From positions 1 through 38,450 of the forward strand of contig SHYW01000042.1 of NCBI GenBank assembly GCA_009692615.1: 38,450 bases of DNA, written 5' to 3'. The position numbers and the translations under genes are program-made. The notes under the pieces are model-generated. The model searched no databases. It was not told the origin of the DNA and saw only the letters and a list, made by a program, of their open reading frames with translations. Each line of letters starts with the position of its first letter. Within the stretch, counting starts at the first letter, position 1. The DNA is from Deltaproteobacteria bacterium (GTDB taxonomy: Bacteria; Desulfobacterota; Binatia; UBA9968). Shown piece by piece: positions 38,303 through 38,450 of this stretch.

Positions 38303-38449
38303 CTTAAGGAACCTCTGAACAACTGCCCTGGAAGCAGGGCAGCGGAGGATAGATCGTTTTTTTCGTAATGAGTTACAGTTTTTGCGAAGTTATATCAGAT
38401 TACATTTTGCTCTCGTGGTTAATAGGGTCCTTAGTTTTGCCTCGATTTG
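38303..38449 (+). repeat. Right terminal inverted repeat (probable IS5-type end)
   Basis: Exact reverse complement of 1-147. TTAA is at 38304-38307, and the element-like sequence starts at GGAACCTCTGAACAA (38308) and runs off the window. The stem 38323-38330/38335-38342 is the same hairpin as on the left. The only sequence between the ppdK stop and this repeat is a 33-base spacer. Confidence 0.8.
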
Positions 38450-38450
38450 C

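Overview
The window reads as bacterial chromosome from an uncultivated, deltaproteobacterium-like lineage (Binatota, Tectomicrobia or Desulfobacterota-type; phylum not decided here). Three things suggest this: many orphan periplasmic solute receptors lying among aromatic-acid and aldolase-type catabolic genes, an F0-only ATP synthase operon (atpZ-atpI-atpB-atpE), and a recO/ppdK pair beside grpE-dnaK-dnaJ-lon. No tRNA, rRNA, CRISPR array or complete transposase gene was seen. Both ends of the window are the same 147-bp sequence in opposite orientation. This looks like the outer end of an IS5-type insertion sequence next to TTAA, so the contig probably stops at two copies of a repeat rather than at real molecule ends.

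Region 1 (1-4000) is decaying accessory DNA. It holds a frameshifted ABC-type solute receptor, clusters of small palindromic repeats, and a coupled minus-strand trio: a truncated amidohydrolase, a PEP-mutase/isocitrate-lyase-family enzyme, and a Bug/TTT-type receptor whose 5' coding end carries an inverted pair of REP-like repeats. A perfect 77-bp palindrome (3882-3958) marks where the amidohydrolase is cut off. Region 2 (4037-12034) is a catabolic block: aldehyde dehydrogenase, benzoate-CoA-ligase-family enzyme, class II aldolase/decarboxylase, NitT/TauT-type receptor, a 4,5-dihydroxyphthalate-decarboxylase-like protein, an SDR lacking the usual catalytic Tyr, a small unknown protein, and a second isocitrate-lyase-family enzyme with an intact KRCGH motif. 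The likely theme is oxidation and CoA activation of an aromatic or similar acid. The substrate is not known.

Region 3 (12054-15119) is the replication-initiation locus: dnaN and dnaA on the minus strand. Between them is a textbook basal unwinding element: consensus DnaA box, G-run, DnaA-trios, AT-rich tract. A 38-bp perfect palindrome holding two DnaA-box-like sites lies just upstream of dnaA. This looks like a bipartite oriC.

Region 4 (15120-18308) runs on the plus strand: hemL and the F0 operon, closed by a strong bidirectional terminator shared with a dCMP deaminase. Region 5 (18309-20126) has the dCMP deaminase, a SAM hydroxide adenosyltransferase and an MFS transporter remnant. Region 6 (20127-34535) is one long minus-strand array. 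Read in transcription order it is grpE, dnaK, dnaJ, lon, thiL, larB, a small Cys-pair protein, archease, an HD phosphohydrolase, a DegT aminotransferase, a bicupin, gmhA and a deoxyhypusine-synthase-like protein. Several of these overlap by a few bases. Region 7 (34536-38269) has a divergent promoter region, then recO and pyruvate phosphate dikinase on the plus strand.

The most notable observations are the clear oriC architecture, the perfect 77-bp palindrome at a gene truncation, the repeat pair inside a secreted protein's leader, and the larB/Cys-pair protein/archease module that lacks its usual partners.
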